Shown here: in pieces, positions 41,703-50,271 of the stretch | Layout of the letters: every line of letters starts with the position of its first letter | Position numbering within the stretch: the stretch's first letter is position 1 | Assembly (NCBI RefSeq): GCF_011193355.1 | Contig: NZ_CP049780.1 | Coordinates: forward strand, 3,216,169-3,280,168 | Length of the DNA stretch: 64,000 bases | Source of the DNA: Streptomyces sp. JB150 | GTDB lineage: Bacteria > Actinomycetota > Actinomycetes > Streptomycetales > Streptomycetaceae | Direction of reading: 5' to 3' | The notes under the pieces: generated by a model | Seen by the model: the letters and a program-made list of their open reading frames with translations, nothing else | What the model was told of the DNA's origin: nothing | Database searches by the model: none | Made by a program: the position numbers and the translations under genes

Positions 41703-42347
41703 TCAGGGCCGGCGCAAGTCCTCCAGGGCCACGGCCCTACCCGGGAGGGTGGAGGGGGCCGGAGCCCGCAGCCCGTCCAGGTACAGCTGGAGATGACGGT
41801 GGACGAAGCGGTCGGCGCTCATGCAGGCGGTACCGGCCGGGGGCCGGCTGAGCTGGGCGACGCCGAGCATGAGGTCGCCGACGCCGACGTCGGGACGGAC
41901 CTGCCCCGCCGCCTTGGCGCGGTCCATGACCTCTCCGACCAGCCTCTCGAACCGCAGCCGCGCGGCCTCCAGGTCCGGGTGGTGCTGGTCGAACGTGCTG
42001 CTGACCATGGGGCACAGGGCGCTGATCCGCTCGTCGGCGGCGGCGTGCGCGATGCGCTCCAGGGCCGTGAAGGCGTCCCCGGTCTCCGCGAGCGCCCGCT
42101 CGGCCGCCTGCACCGTACGGTCGATGACCGCGCAGACGACCTCGCGGACCAGCGCGTCGCGGTCCGGGAAGTTGCGGTACACCGTGGCGTTGCCGACACC
42201 GGCGCGGCGGGCGATCTCGTCGAGCGGCACGTCCGGGCCGAACTCGACGAACATCTCCCGGGCGGCGGTGACGATCCGCTCCCGGTTGCGCAGGGCGTCG
42301 GCGCGCGGCCGGGTCGCCTTGCGGCGCGCGGGGGTGGCGGTCTGCAC
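41703..42347 (-). CDS. TetR-family regulator
   Basis: A 214-aa repressor-type protein. HTH: NRERIVTAAREMFVEFGPDV and LDEIARRAGVGNATVYRNF (about 21-62), then an alpha-helical ligand-binding domain with HAAADERISALCPMVSSTFD. GTG 42347 chosen (GGAG 8 nt upstream); the frame is open 53 codons earlier but that stretch is not TetR-like. Likely controls the MFS exporter downstream on the same strand. Confidence 0.88.
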   Translation of the reverse strand: MQTATPARRKATRPRADALRNRERIVTAAREMFVEFGPDVPLDEIARRAGVGNATVYRNFPDRDALVREVVCAVIDRTVQAAERALAETGDAFTALERIAHAAADERISALCPMVSSTFDQHHPDLEAARLRFERLVGEVMDRAKAAGQVRPDVGVGDLMLGVAQLSRPPAGTACMSADRFVHRHLQLYLDGLRAPAPSTLPGRAVALEDLRRP

Positions 42348-42487
42348 GGCGTACTCCAAGAAAGTGATGTGACTTTGGCTGTGCGTGTGGCTGAGGTGAT
42401 CCGGGGAGCGAGTCCCCGTTTCGCCCGTACGCAGGGTTAAACGGGGAGGGGTTCCCCGGTTATTTCCGACCGAGCCCAAAAACTCGA

Positions 42488-42503
42488 TGTGACCTGAATC
42501 ACG
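42488..42503. promoter_or_regulatory. Crp-like binding site
   Basis: TGTGA-CCTGAA-TCACG matches the Crp consensus TGTGA-N6-TCACA at 9 of 10 positions. It lies 121 bp before the M6 protease gene and 140 bp before the divergent tetR gene. No regulator-binding evidence beyond the match. Confidence 0.5.
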
Positions 42504-42624
42504 CACCTACGCGCGGGAAACCCACGATCGGCTCCGCCAGCGCGCGCCCGCGCCGCGCCCGGCCGAGGGTGATCGCGAGGGTGCAGCCGGAGAACGGTGG
42601 CTGCCTGGAGCGAAAGGTCCATGC

Positions 42625-44142
42625 ATGCAGCCGCAGCCGCCCAGCCGTCGGATACGCCCGGCAGGACCCGGCGCCTTCCTCGACGGCCGAGCACGGCCGG
42701 ACGGCGGCGAGCGGGCGGCGCCGCAGGGGAGCGAACGGGCGGCATCGCACGGCAGCGAGCGGGCGGCCGGGCACGGCAGCGAGCGGGCGGCCGGGCACGG
42801 CAGCGACGGTTCACGACACCGCGACGGCGACGGCGACCGACCACGACGTGGCGGGCGCATCACCGGCAGCGGCCGCATAAGTCCCCTCAGACGCACCGCG
42901 GCCCTCGCGGCGGTGACCGCGCTCACGGCGGCGCTCTGCACCTCCGCGGCCGGCGGACACCTCACCGACGGCCCGGCGACGGCCGGCCCCCGCCCGGCCA
43001 CCGCGGCCGAGTCCTCGGCCCTGGCCCCCTGCATGATCCGCAGCGACCGGGACGTCCAGATGTCGGAGGGCATCCCCACCCCCAGCGGCTACTCCCCCTC
43101 CACCGGCACGGTCCGCGCCCTGACCCTGATGATCGACTTCGCGGACGCGCCGGGCAGCGGCAGGGCGCTGGACCGCTACCGCGAGTTCTTCCCGCAGACC
43201 CGCGAGTGGTTCCGCACCAGCTCCTACGGCCGCCTGGACTACCGCCCGGACGCCCCCATCCGCGAGTGGCTGCGGATGCCGCGGACCTTCGAGGAGTACG
43301 GCATAGAACGCGGCGCCCCGTTCGACCCCGGCTACCGCAAGCTGGTGCAGGACATCGTCGCCGCGGCCGATCCCAAGGTGGACTTCCGCTCGTACGACCT
43401 CCTGAACGTGCTGGTGACGCCGAACGCGGGCCCGTCCGCGCTGGACACGGTCCTGTCGGTGACGTTCGCCGGCAACGCGGAGGCGCCCACGGCGGACGGG
43501 GTGCCGGTCGCGAACGCGTCCTTCGTCTACTCCCGCCAGGACGACGGCTCCGGCACCTACGCGCGCACCGGCTACCGCGTCCTGCCGCACGAGAACGGGC
43601 ACGTCTTCGGGCTGCCCGACCTGTACACCCAGGAGGGCGGCGGAGCCGTCGGCCACTGGGACATCATGAGCGAGGACTGGGGCGCCAACAACGATCTGCT
43701 CGGCTGGCACAAGTGGAAGCTGGGCTGGCTGGACGCGGTGCAGGTCTCCTGCGCCGCCCGCCCCGGCACCACCGAGCACACCCTCACCCCGCTCGCCCGC
43801 CCCGGCGGCCCGAAACTCGTCTTCGTCCCCCTCGACCGCCGCACCGGCTACGCCGTCGAACTGCGCACCCGCGAGGGCAACGACGAGGCGGTGTGCCGCC
43901 CCGGCATCCTCATCTACAAGGTCGACGCGACGGTGGACACCGGCCAGGGCCCGGTCACCGTCTACGACTCCCACCGCGACAGCGGCGGCTGCACCCGCAG
44001 CCCCAACGTCCACGCCGAACTCTCCGACGCTCCCTTCTCCCCCGGCGACACCTTCAAGGACCCGAGGCACGGCATCCGTATCTCGGTGGTGTCGGCGGAC
44101 GAGGACGACGACCAGCACACCATCAGAGTCACCAGAAGCTGA
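42625..44142 (+). CDS. Secreted M6-type metalloprotease with repeat N terminus
   Basis: A 505-aa zinc metalloprotease of the M6 (immune-inhibitor A-like) type. Zinc site HENGHVFGLPDLY (His322, Glu323, His326, then the PDLY segment), with TVRALTLMIDFADAP and WDIMSEDWG typical of the family. A signal-peptide-like segment sits late, at residues 90-110 (RTAALAAVTALTAALCTSAA). The preceding 85 residues are Arg/Gly/Ser-rich and include four GSERAAGH-type repeats. ATG 42625 has GAAAGG 7 nt upstream, supporting the long form. Start at an internal codon remains possible. Confidence 0.87.
   Translation: MQPQPPSRRIRPAGPGAFLDGRARPDGGERAAPQGSERAASHGSERAAGHGSERAAGHGSDGSRHRDGDGDRPRRGGRITGSGRISPLRRTAALAAVTALTAALCTSAAGGHLTDGPATAGPRPATAAESSALAPCMIRSDRDVQMSEGIPTPSGYSPSTGTVRALTLMIDFADAPGSGRALDRYREFFPQTREWFRTSSYGRLDYRPDAPIREWLRMPRTFEEYGIERGAPFDPGYRKLVQDIVAAADPKVDFRSYDLLNVLVTPNAGPSALDTVLSVTFAGNAEAPTADGVPVANASFVYSRQDDGSGTYARTGYRVLPHENGHVFGLPDLYTQEGGGAVGHWDIMSEDWGANNDLLGWHKWKLGWLDAVQVSCAARPGTTEHTLTPLARPGGPKLVFVPLDRRTGYAVELRTREGNDEAVCRPGILIYKVDATVDTGQGPVTVYDSHRDSGGCTRSPNVHAELSDAPFSPGDTFKDPRHGIRISVVSADEDDDQHTIRVTRS
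42703..42798. repeat. 24-bp tandem repeat encoding GSERAAGH
   Basis: Four consecutive 24-bp units (42703, 42727, 42751, 42775), the last two identical, in frame within the pre-signal region of the protease. Confidence 0.85.
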
Positions 44143-44224
44143 CACCCCGCTCCCCCCACCCCCTGATCCGCCACCCGCTACACTGGCCGCGGTGACGCAG
44201 GCCCCACGGCCCGCCCACCCCACT

Positions 44225-44297
44225 GCCTTCGTAGCTCAGGGGATAGAGCACCGCTCTCCTAAAGCGGGTGTCGCAGGTTCGAATCCTGCCGGGGGCA
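44225..44297 (+). tRNA. tRNA-Arg (anticodon CCT)
   Basis: Cloverleaf: acceptor GCCTTCG/CGGGGGC, D arm GCTC..GAGC, anticodon stem CCGCT/AGCGG with loop CTCCTAA (anticodon CCT), T arm GCAGGTTCGAATCCTGC. Encoded CCA follows at 44298. Its 3' half is the attachment site of the adjacent element. Confidence 0.96.
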
Positions 44298-44298
44298 C
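44254..44298 (+). other. attL (tRNA-Arg 3' half)
   Basis: 45-bp segment from the anticodon loop through the first base of CCA, repeated at 53661-53705 with a single A/G difference (44261 versus 53668). Confidence 0.92.
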
Positions 44299-44304
44299 CA
44301 GCCG

Positions 44305-44338
44305 AAACGGCCCGGACCGATCATGGTCCGGGCCGTTT
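44305..44338 (+). terminator. Terminator after tRNA-Arg
   Basis: A 14-bp perfect stem (44305-44318 with 44325-44338) with loop GATCAT, followed by Ts: a genuine intrinsic terminator. Confidence 0.88.
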
Positions 44339-44367
44339 TGACGGCACCATTTGACGGCAGTCGCCTC

Positions 44368-44990
44368 TCAGGCGGCGGGGCGGCGTCGCCTGAGCAGGCG
44401 GTCCATGTGGCTGATCGCCTCCCGCTGGGTGTCGTGCACGACGTGTGTGTTTACGTCCATCGTGATGCTGATCTGGCTGTGACCGAGGATCTCCATGATG
44501 ACGCGCGGCGCGACGCCGGCCGCCGTCAACAGCGTGGCGCAGCCATGCCGGGCATCATGCAGCCGGACCACCCGCAGCCCGGCATCGGCAGCCACCCGCG
44601 TAAACGACCGGTAGACGTTCCGCGGCTCCACCGGCCGACCGTTGCGCGTGGCGAAGACGTAGCCCTTTTCGGACCACGCGACGCCGTGCGCGCGAACGTT
44701 TCCCGCTGCCGTAGCCGGTGCCAGCGAAGCGGCGCGATGCATAACGCGGGCATCGGGACCACCCGCTTGCGTCGGCTCTTGGGGTCGTCGTCGTACAGCG
44801 TGCCGCGCCGACGCTGCTTCTGCTGACGTACGTGCAAGACGCGGTTGTCCAGGTCCACATCCGACCAGCGCAGGCCCACCAGTTCACCGCGTCGTAGGCC
44901 CATTGCGATGGCCAGGACGAACACGGCATAGAGCGGGTCTCGGGTTGGGTCATGCTGGAGATCTCCAGTTCCTTGATGGGTTCTGGCTGG
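44368..44990 (-). pseudogene. Tyrosine recombinase (integrase) C-terminal remnant
   Basis: Two frames give the catalytic domain of a phage-type integrase: first AVFVLAIAMGLRRGELVGLR (catalytic Arg), then, after a frameshift near 44690, YVFATRNGRPVEP, RLHDARHGCATLL (His-x-x-Arg region) and EILGHSQISITMD. The position normally holding the nucleophile Tyr (family VYTHV) reads VNTHV, codon AAC for TAC. The N-terminal half is missing and the sequence runs straight into traB-like DNA. It is inactive on three counts. The position, convergent to the tRNA end, is standard for a tRNA-integrating element. Confidence 0.88.
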
Positions 44991-45009
44991 CAAGGGCGGC
45001 CCCGCGACT

Positions 45010-45439
45010 TTGGCGAGGCGGGAGTTCGGCGTCGATGGAGTACCCGGTGCCGGTGGCCCACTCCTCCTCCCCCCCCCCCGACCACCCGCACCCTGATCGA
45101 GCAGACGCGCCGGATGCGGTCGATCCACTCCGCGGCGATCTCCCGCCGCTCGGCGGACAGCTCCGCGACGATCTGCCGCTGCTCCGCCGCCAGGGTCTCC
45201 TCCTCCCGCGCCTCCTCGTACAGGGCGGTGGAGCGGGCGGCGGCGCCGATGCCCACCCCGATGGTGGCCAGCGAGCCCAGGGCGGCCCAGGTCAGGGAGC
45301 CGTGGGTGATGGCCCAGGTGGTCCACCCGGCCCCGATGAGCTAGGAGGCGGCGGACGGGGCGCCGGTCACGGGTCCGTGACCGGCCGCCCAGTCCAGCAC
45401 CGGGCCACTGGACTGCTGCTTCGTGGCGGTGGTGGCCAT
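45010..45439 (-). pseudogene. TraB/FtsK-like translocase, N-terminal fragment
   Basis: From ATG 45439 the frame reads MATTATKQQSSGPVLDWAAG, then an in-frame TAG (45343-45341), then LIGAGWTTWAITHGSLTWAA, a TM helix and the charged ELSAERREIAAEWIDRIRRV leading to VCSI, as in the N terminus of AICE FtsK/SpoIIIE-type conjugation proteins. An 11-base G run (plus-strand C run at 45069-45079) shifts frame before EEWATGTGYS. At about 45000 the gene stops and integrase sequence begins, so the ATPase part has been deleted. Confidence 0.75.
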
Positions 45440-45442
45440 GGC

Positions 45443-47004
45443 TTAGACGTTCCAGCCCTTCTCGGCCTCGTGGCCGTTGCGGGGGTCCTCGTGGCGGGCG
45501 ATGTCCTGCGCGTGGGCCTGGCGGAACAGCGGGCCCATGTCCTCGGCGACGGCGACGGCGCTCATCAGGGCCCCGAAGATGTCGTTGAAGCCGTCCGCCA
45601 CCTCCTCTCCAGCGGTAACTCCGAGTCGGAGCGCTCGGCCAGGATCTTCATCACGTTCGCCACCGACGTGAGCGCGGCCGGGAGCCCTTCAACCATGGCG
45701 AGGATCTCCATGGCGCTCTCGGGCTCGTACTGGCTGGCGGCCTGCTCCATCTCGGCGGCGGCCTCCTCGAACCGGAAACCGGACACGTGCTCTCCCTCGA
45801 CCGACGGGTCATTCGTGCTGGTCGGAACGGTGGATGCGGGCCGCTCGACGCTGTCCGCGATGCCGTCCGTGCCGTCCTTCGCAGCCTCCGCATCACGGGC
45901 GGCACGCTGCTCGGCCGCCACACCGGCCAGGCGCCGGAACAGACGGCGGCCGGGGTGGATCAGCCACGGAACACCGAACTTCCGGCCGATCGGACTGGTG
46001 ATCAGCCCGAGCCGACCGAGCGGCAGGGCGAGCAGGGCGGCGAGCAGGCGGCGGCCGTGGAAACGGGCCGCGGAGCGACGCAGCGCCTGCCGCGCCGCCT
46101 TGCGGACCGGCGCCTTGCGCACCTGGGCGCGCTGGGCTGCGACCTTGCCGGCCGCGGCGGCGTCTTGCTTGGCGCGGCTCTTGGCGATCGCAGCATCGCG
46201 GGCGGGGCGGGCCTTGCGGGCGGCGCCGCCCAGCAGACGCCCCGCACCGCTGCTGTGCTTGCCCGGACGGTTACTGCCGGCGGCGGCCTTGGCCTGGCGG
46301 CGGGCGCCGGCGACCGCGCGGCGGGCCGCCGTCGTCTGCGCCCGCTGCCCGGCACGCGACCCTGCCGCGGCCTGCTGCGCCGAGCGCAGCGCCCTGATCT
46401 GTTCGAGGCGGCCCGCGGCGCCGCCCGCCCGCTTGGTCAGGCTCTGACCCGGGCTTCTTGCCGGTCCTGCTGCTCGTCGGGGTACTGGCGTTGCGCACGG
46501 TCGGCCCGTGGCCGCGGCGCTGCTGGCCGGGCACACTGCCCAGCCGTCCAGCGGACCGGCCACCAGGACGACCGGCACGGCCACCCGATGAGCCGCTCGC
46601 GCTGCTGCGGCCGGAGGTGCCCCGACTGCTGCCCGCTGCCGCGCCGTTGCGGGTCAGGCCCGCGCCGTTGCGGGTCAGGCCCGCGCTGCGGGCGGCCGTG
46701 CAGCCGGCGGCACGGGCCGCGGCGCGCCGGGCCTGGCGACGCTCGTTGGGCTTGCGGGAGCGGCTGGCGGCGACCGTGCCGAGCACGACCGCACCCGTGG
46801 CGGCGACCATCGCCGCGAGCGGGCCGCCGGCCAGGGAGGCGGCGGCGACCATGCCCACGGTGCTGTTCGCCCCCGACAGGGCGAGCGGGACGACCGGCCA
46901 GCCGCCGGGCGTGTGCTCCACCTCGGCCGCCGGCTGGTCCGCGGCGGGCGGCGGGGGCGGTGCGGCGCCTGAACGGCTACCGGCTCGGTGCTGAGTTCCG
47001 TCAT
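45443..47004 (-). pseudogene. AICE membrane-associated protein, multiply frameshifted
   Basis: Four frame segments make one AICE-type protein of about 515 residues. They are MTELSTEPVAVQ (ATG 47004, AAGGAG upstream); a membrane segment VGMVAAASLAGGPLAAMVAA with VLGTVAA; a Lys/Arg/Ala-rich region with LRRSAARFHGRRLLAALLAL and FGVPWLIHPGRRLFRRL, ending MEILAMVEGLPAALTSVANV; and VADGFNDIFGALMSAVAVAE to the stop EKGWNV. Junctions fall near 46965, 46450 and 45610. The conserved C terminus and order before traB are as in other actinomycete elements; function unknown. Confidence 0.75.
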
Positions 47005-47185
47005 GCTGGGTGCACTCCTTCGCGGAGTAGGGCCCGGCCGGGTTGCTGTGGAAGGTGGCCGGCCGGGCCTGCCAACAGGGATCAGGCGGCGCGCTGCTCT
47101 TCGGGGAAGGCGCAAGCGGCGCACATGCCGAGAGCAGCGGGGATGACGTAGCCGGCATCCCGGCGGCACCGAGGGCAGGTGCGGC

Positions 47186-47958
47186 TGGTTCTGTTCACGA
47201 GTCCCGACGGCAAATGTGCACGACTTCGGGAGGCACCCCGTCCAGGCCGTGGTCGATGTTCACGAGAATGGGAGGCACCTCCTGGACCCTTCCGTCGGCC
47301 GGGTAGAGGCAGGCGTCGGCTGGGATGCGCGCAAACGTCAGCGCGCCCCATAGGGTGGCCTGATGTTCGACCGCTTGGAGATCAGGGTGTTGCCGCCGGG
47401 ACCCCGGTTCAAAACTCAGGTGCGCTTCTGGGTCAACGGCGAGGACATCGTCAAAGAGGCGGTCGACGAGGGTGGCCGCGGACCGTACGCCGCCGATGTG
47501 CTGCCGGCGGGACGGCCCAGCCCGCTGCGGGCGACCGATGAGGCTCGCCGCCTGGAGCTGGGAGAACCCGAGTGCACCGGCGGGTGCTGCGGCTACCTGA
47601 CCGTGGTCGTGCAGCGGTTCGGGGAGATCGTGCAGTGGTCGGACTGGGAGGTGCCGTGGGGGGCGGCGCACATGGACATGCCCTATCCCCCGCCGGAGCT
47701 CCACTTCGATGCGAGTCAGTACGACGCCGAAGTGGCTCGTGCTGAGACGGACCGCTGGTGGCAGGTGTACTCGTAAGCGAGTACGGCGCGGCCGTGCCCG
47801 GCCGCGGGCTCTCATTGGCCCCGCGTCCTCGTCAACGGGGAGCGCCTTTGAGTAGACACAGGTGCTGTCGAAACTCGTGAACAATCCGGTCATGCAGCGA
47901 CCGCCAACCGCCTCCCGAAGCGATGTCGAAGTGCTGCCCGTTCTCGTGAACAGAGCCA
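47186..47958. mobile_element. 773-bp inverted-repeat element with passenger ORF
   Basis: Ends are TGGTTCTGTTCACGAG (47186-47201) and the inverse of TGGCTCTGTTCACGAG (47943-47958), 15 of 16 identical. A 6-bp direct repeat TGCGGC flanks it (47180-47185, 47959-47964). Further motifs recur symmetrically: CTTCGGGAGGC 22 bases inside each end repeat, and TGTTCACGAG again 22-26 bases further in (47257-47266; inverse at 47874-47883). No transposase is encoded, only the 137-aa ORF. It interrupts the RRQRL gene precisely. Confidence 0.82.
47363..47776 (+). CDS. Hypothetical 137-aa protein carried by the insertion
   Basis: Soluble, acidic protein with the core ECTGGCCGYLTVVVQRFGE and IVQWSDWEVPW, three cysteines (CTGGCC) and many Trp/Asp residues. 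No signal peptide or TM. ATG start with a weak AGGGTGG upstream; possibly leaderless. It is the only gene inside the 773-bp inverted-repeat element, so it moves as a passenger. I do not recognise the family. It does not resemble a transposase (no DDE, HUH or Ser/Tyr recombinase motifs). Confidence 0.75.
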   Translation: MFDRLEIRVLPPGPRFKTQVRFWVNGEDIVKEAVDEGGRGPYAADVLPAGRPSPLRATDEARRLELGEPECTGGCCGYLTVVVQRFGEIVQWSDWEVPWGAAHMDMPYPPPELHFDASQYDAEVARAETDRWWQVYS

Positions 47959-48195
47959 TGCGGCGGGCAGCGTTCGCCCTAGCCAGCGCCGCCCACTTCG
48001 CGGGCGTCATCGGCCGCACGGGCTTGGCCTGCTCGATCGAGTGCAGGTAGGCGACCAGCGGGCCGCGGCGGCGCGGCCGCTCGAGCCGGGCGGCCACGTC
48101 CTGCCCGCCGGGCCGCAGGCCGCGGGCGCGCAGTTGGCGGCGGGTGGCCAGACCGTCAGGGGCCAGCCGCCACCGGTAGACCGGGACGGCGGCCA

Positions 48196-48570
48196 TCACA
48201 CGGCCGCGGTGTCGACGGCCCGCAGCAGCGGGCGGGCCGGCTCCTCCTCGTCGCGAACGGCGAGGATCTGCTTGCGTCCCCACGACTCGCTCATGCCGAA
48301 CGCTTCGCCCAGCGCACGCGCGCTGAGCGGGCGGCCCGCCTGTGCGGACTCTGCGTACGCACGGCGTGCGTCCTGCCGCATCCGGTCCAGCTCCGCTTCC
48401 TCGAACTGCGCTTGCCGCAGCGTCTCATCGGCCGTTTCGGTCTGGGGTGTGCGGGTGGCGTGCGGAGTGTGCGGGTCGGGCGTCCGCTCAGTGTCCGCAC
48501 GGGGTGTGAGCAGCGCGGACGGCTCCGGGAGCGGGGAGGCAGGGGCGGTGTCTTCCGGAAGGCGATTGAG
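48196..48570 (-). pseudogene. DUF2637 (SpdB-like) C-terminal remnant
   Basis: The frame ends AGRPLSARALGEAFGMSESW, GRKQILAVRDEEEPARPLLR, a helix-turn-helix-like tail preceded by a Pro/Thr-rich linker (SALLTPRADTERTPDPHTPH). This is the layout of the C terminus of DUF2637 proteins encoded before the RRQRL gene in actinomycete elements. The N-terminal membrane part and start are missing upstream of about 48570. Its stop overlaps the RRQRL ATG, preserving the ancestral operon joint. Confidence 0.6.
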
Positions 48571-49273
48571 GCAGCTTCCCTCGCATTACCGTGAGGAGAA
48601 TCAGCGTATCCGCAGGCAACAGTTCGGCTAACCACCGTTGCCGGTTGCCAAGTATGAAAGGCCCAAAGCCCCCGTCACAGCGGAGACACTGAGGTCGAGG
48701 TCTTCGCGTGTGTGCAGCCGCATGCCGCTCGAAACCCATGGCACGACTCCGCACCACAAACGCACCAGATCGAGCGGGACACAGCGGGGAATCACGGTGG
48801 AAGCGGCCAGGCCCGCCGAGACCGCTCATCAAGCCTCTGCCCAGGTCAGCGCTCGACCGGCCCCAAATGATCGCAGCTTTCCAAGCTGATGGCCTGCGCA
48901 CCGTCGTCATCAGCTGGCTCGTTCGCGGGGTGCCGGACGAAACCGCAGCTCCGACCCCTTGGCTTGACGGCACTCTTTGACGGCAACAACAGCGGACGTT
49001 GCCGTACCAGGAGAACCGGCCTCGCACCAGTCGGAGCAGACGGAGAGGCCTCAGCCCTGGCCAGCAGATCGGCCGGATGATCTCCTAATGCGGTGGTCAG
49101 ACCTACCTACGGCGCCGGACGTATCAGCCTGATCAGAAGCGACAGCAGGAACGCCCACACGGTCGTCGCTACGTCGTGGGGCCGCTACGCCATGGCCAGC
49201 GTGCAGGGACGGATACCCGGCAGCGGCGTGGCAGCCCTGCACTACAAGCGCTTTAGGTCGAGCCGTGTTCGGC
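48571..49273. other. Gene-free accessory region
   Basis: About 700 bp with lower GC and no supportable gene on either strand. TTGACGGCACTCTTTGACGG at 48964 resembles TTGACGGCACCATTTGACGG at 44337 beside attL, and TCTCCTAATGCGGTG at 49081 resembles the tRNA-Arg anticodon arm. These may be scars of earlier integration or deletion. Confidence 0.35.
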
Positions 49274-49300
49274 GGCTAGCGCGTGTTTTGAAAGTCGGCT

Positions 49301-50200
49301 TTGTTCCTCGTCCCGTGCCGTGATGATTTCGGTGTGGGGCGAGGGGATCTTTCTGACGAGGTGGGCGGTGCTGGAGCTGTTGTTGCCGGTCGCGGCGTTG
49401 GGCCGGCCGTCGCTGGGTCGGCGGAAGCTGATGGACAGGATCCGGTGGCGGGTGCGGACTGGTGCTCCGTGGCGGGATCTGCCGTCGGAATACGGGCCGT
49501 GGCAGACGGTCTACGGACTCTTCCGCCGCTGGCAACGTGACGGCACCTGGCCTGTCCTGCTGACCGGACTGCAGGCCCGGGCGGATGCGGCAGGGCTGAT
49601 CACGTGGGAGGTCAACGTCGACTCCACAATCTGCCGGGCCCATCAGCACGCCACAGGCGCCCGCCGCGACGGCCAGGCCCAGAAGGAACCGCCCGGCGGA
49701 ACCCGCACGGAGCCCGACGACCACGGTCTGGGCCGATCCCGGGGAGGCTTCACCACCAAGATCCATCTGGCCTGGGAGCAAGGCCAACGGCCGCTGTCTT
49801 TGCTGGTCACCGCAGGTCAGCGTGGTGACAGTCCTCAGTTCGCCGCCGTCCGGAAGGCATCCGAGTTCCCCGCACCGGACCCGGCCGTCCCCGCGTCCGC
49901 CCACTGCGAGTTCGAGGCGACAAGGCGTACTCCTCCCGCGCCAACCGGGCCTACCTACGCAAGCGGGGAATCCGGTGCACGATTCCGGAGCCCGCCGACC
50001 AGGCAGCCAACCGCAAACGGCGCGGGAAGGCCGGCGGGCGGCCTCCGGCGTTCGACCGCGAGGACTACAAGGCTCGGCACGCGGTCGAATGCGGGATCAA
50101 CCGGCTCAAGCGCAACCGGGCGGTCGCCACCCGGTTCGACAAACTCGCCGTCCGCTTCGAAGCCACCGTCCTGATCGCCGCGATCGGCGAATGGTTATGA
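49301..50200 (+). pseudogene. IS5-family DDE transposase, two frameshifts
   Basis: Segments in three frames read GVGRGDLSDE; then WAVLELLLPVAALGRPSLGR, RIRWRVRTGAPWRDLPSEYG, VNVDSTICRAHQHATGARR (first Asp), [13 protein letters not shown] (second Asp); then [20 protein letters not shown], and [20 protein letters not shown] (catalytic Glu), to AAIGEWL. Breaks lie near 49360 and at about 49850, where one base is missing from an expected GTCCTGGAAGGC. All three catalytic residues survive but no single frame encodes them. Confidence 0.82.
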
Positions 50201-50271
50201 CCCGCCTGAGCCGTCAGTTCCACGTGCCATGCTGACCGCGACCAGGTGAACCGGGCGAGGGAGAGGCAACG

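Larger units (their letters stand above)
47082..48196 (-). pseudogene. RRQRL-motif zinc-binding protein gene split by an insertion
   Basis: The 5' part (ATG 48196) encodes VYRWRLAPDGLATRRQLRAR, GGQDVAARLERP, VAYLHSIEQAKPVRPMTPAK and ALARANAARR, ending at 47965. The 3' part (47082 to about 47180) encodes TCPRCRRDAGYVIPAALG and CAACAFPEEQRAA, the C-terminal zinc ribbon. Removing the 773-bp insert and one copy of the 6-bp duplication rejoins AARR to TCPRC in frame. The 3' fragment alone could start at GTG 47198 (38 aa, CPRC..CAAC). The start codon overlaps the stop of the DUF2637-like gene (TGATG). Confidence 0.85.

Noticed and set aside
43572..44174. Antisense frames in the M6 protease gene
   Set aside because: Shadows of a gene with a clear zinc site and good initiation region.
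47195..48283. A single 362-aa minus-strand gene
   Set aside because: The frame runs by chance from the real RRQRL N terminus through the 773-bp insertion; the insert has its own gene on the other strand.
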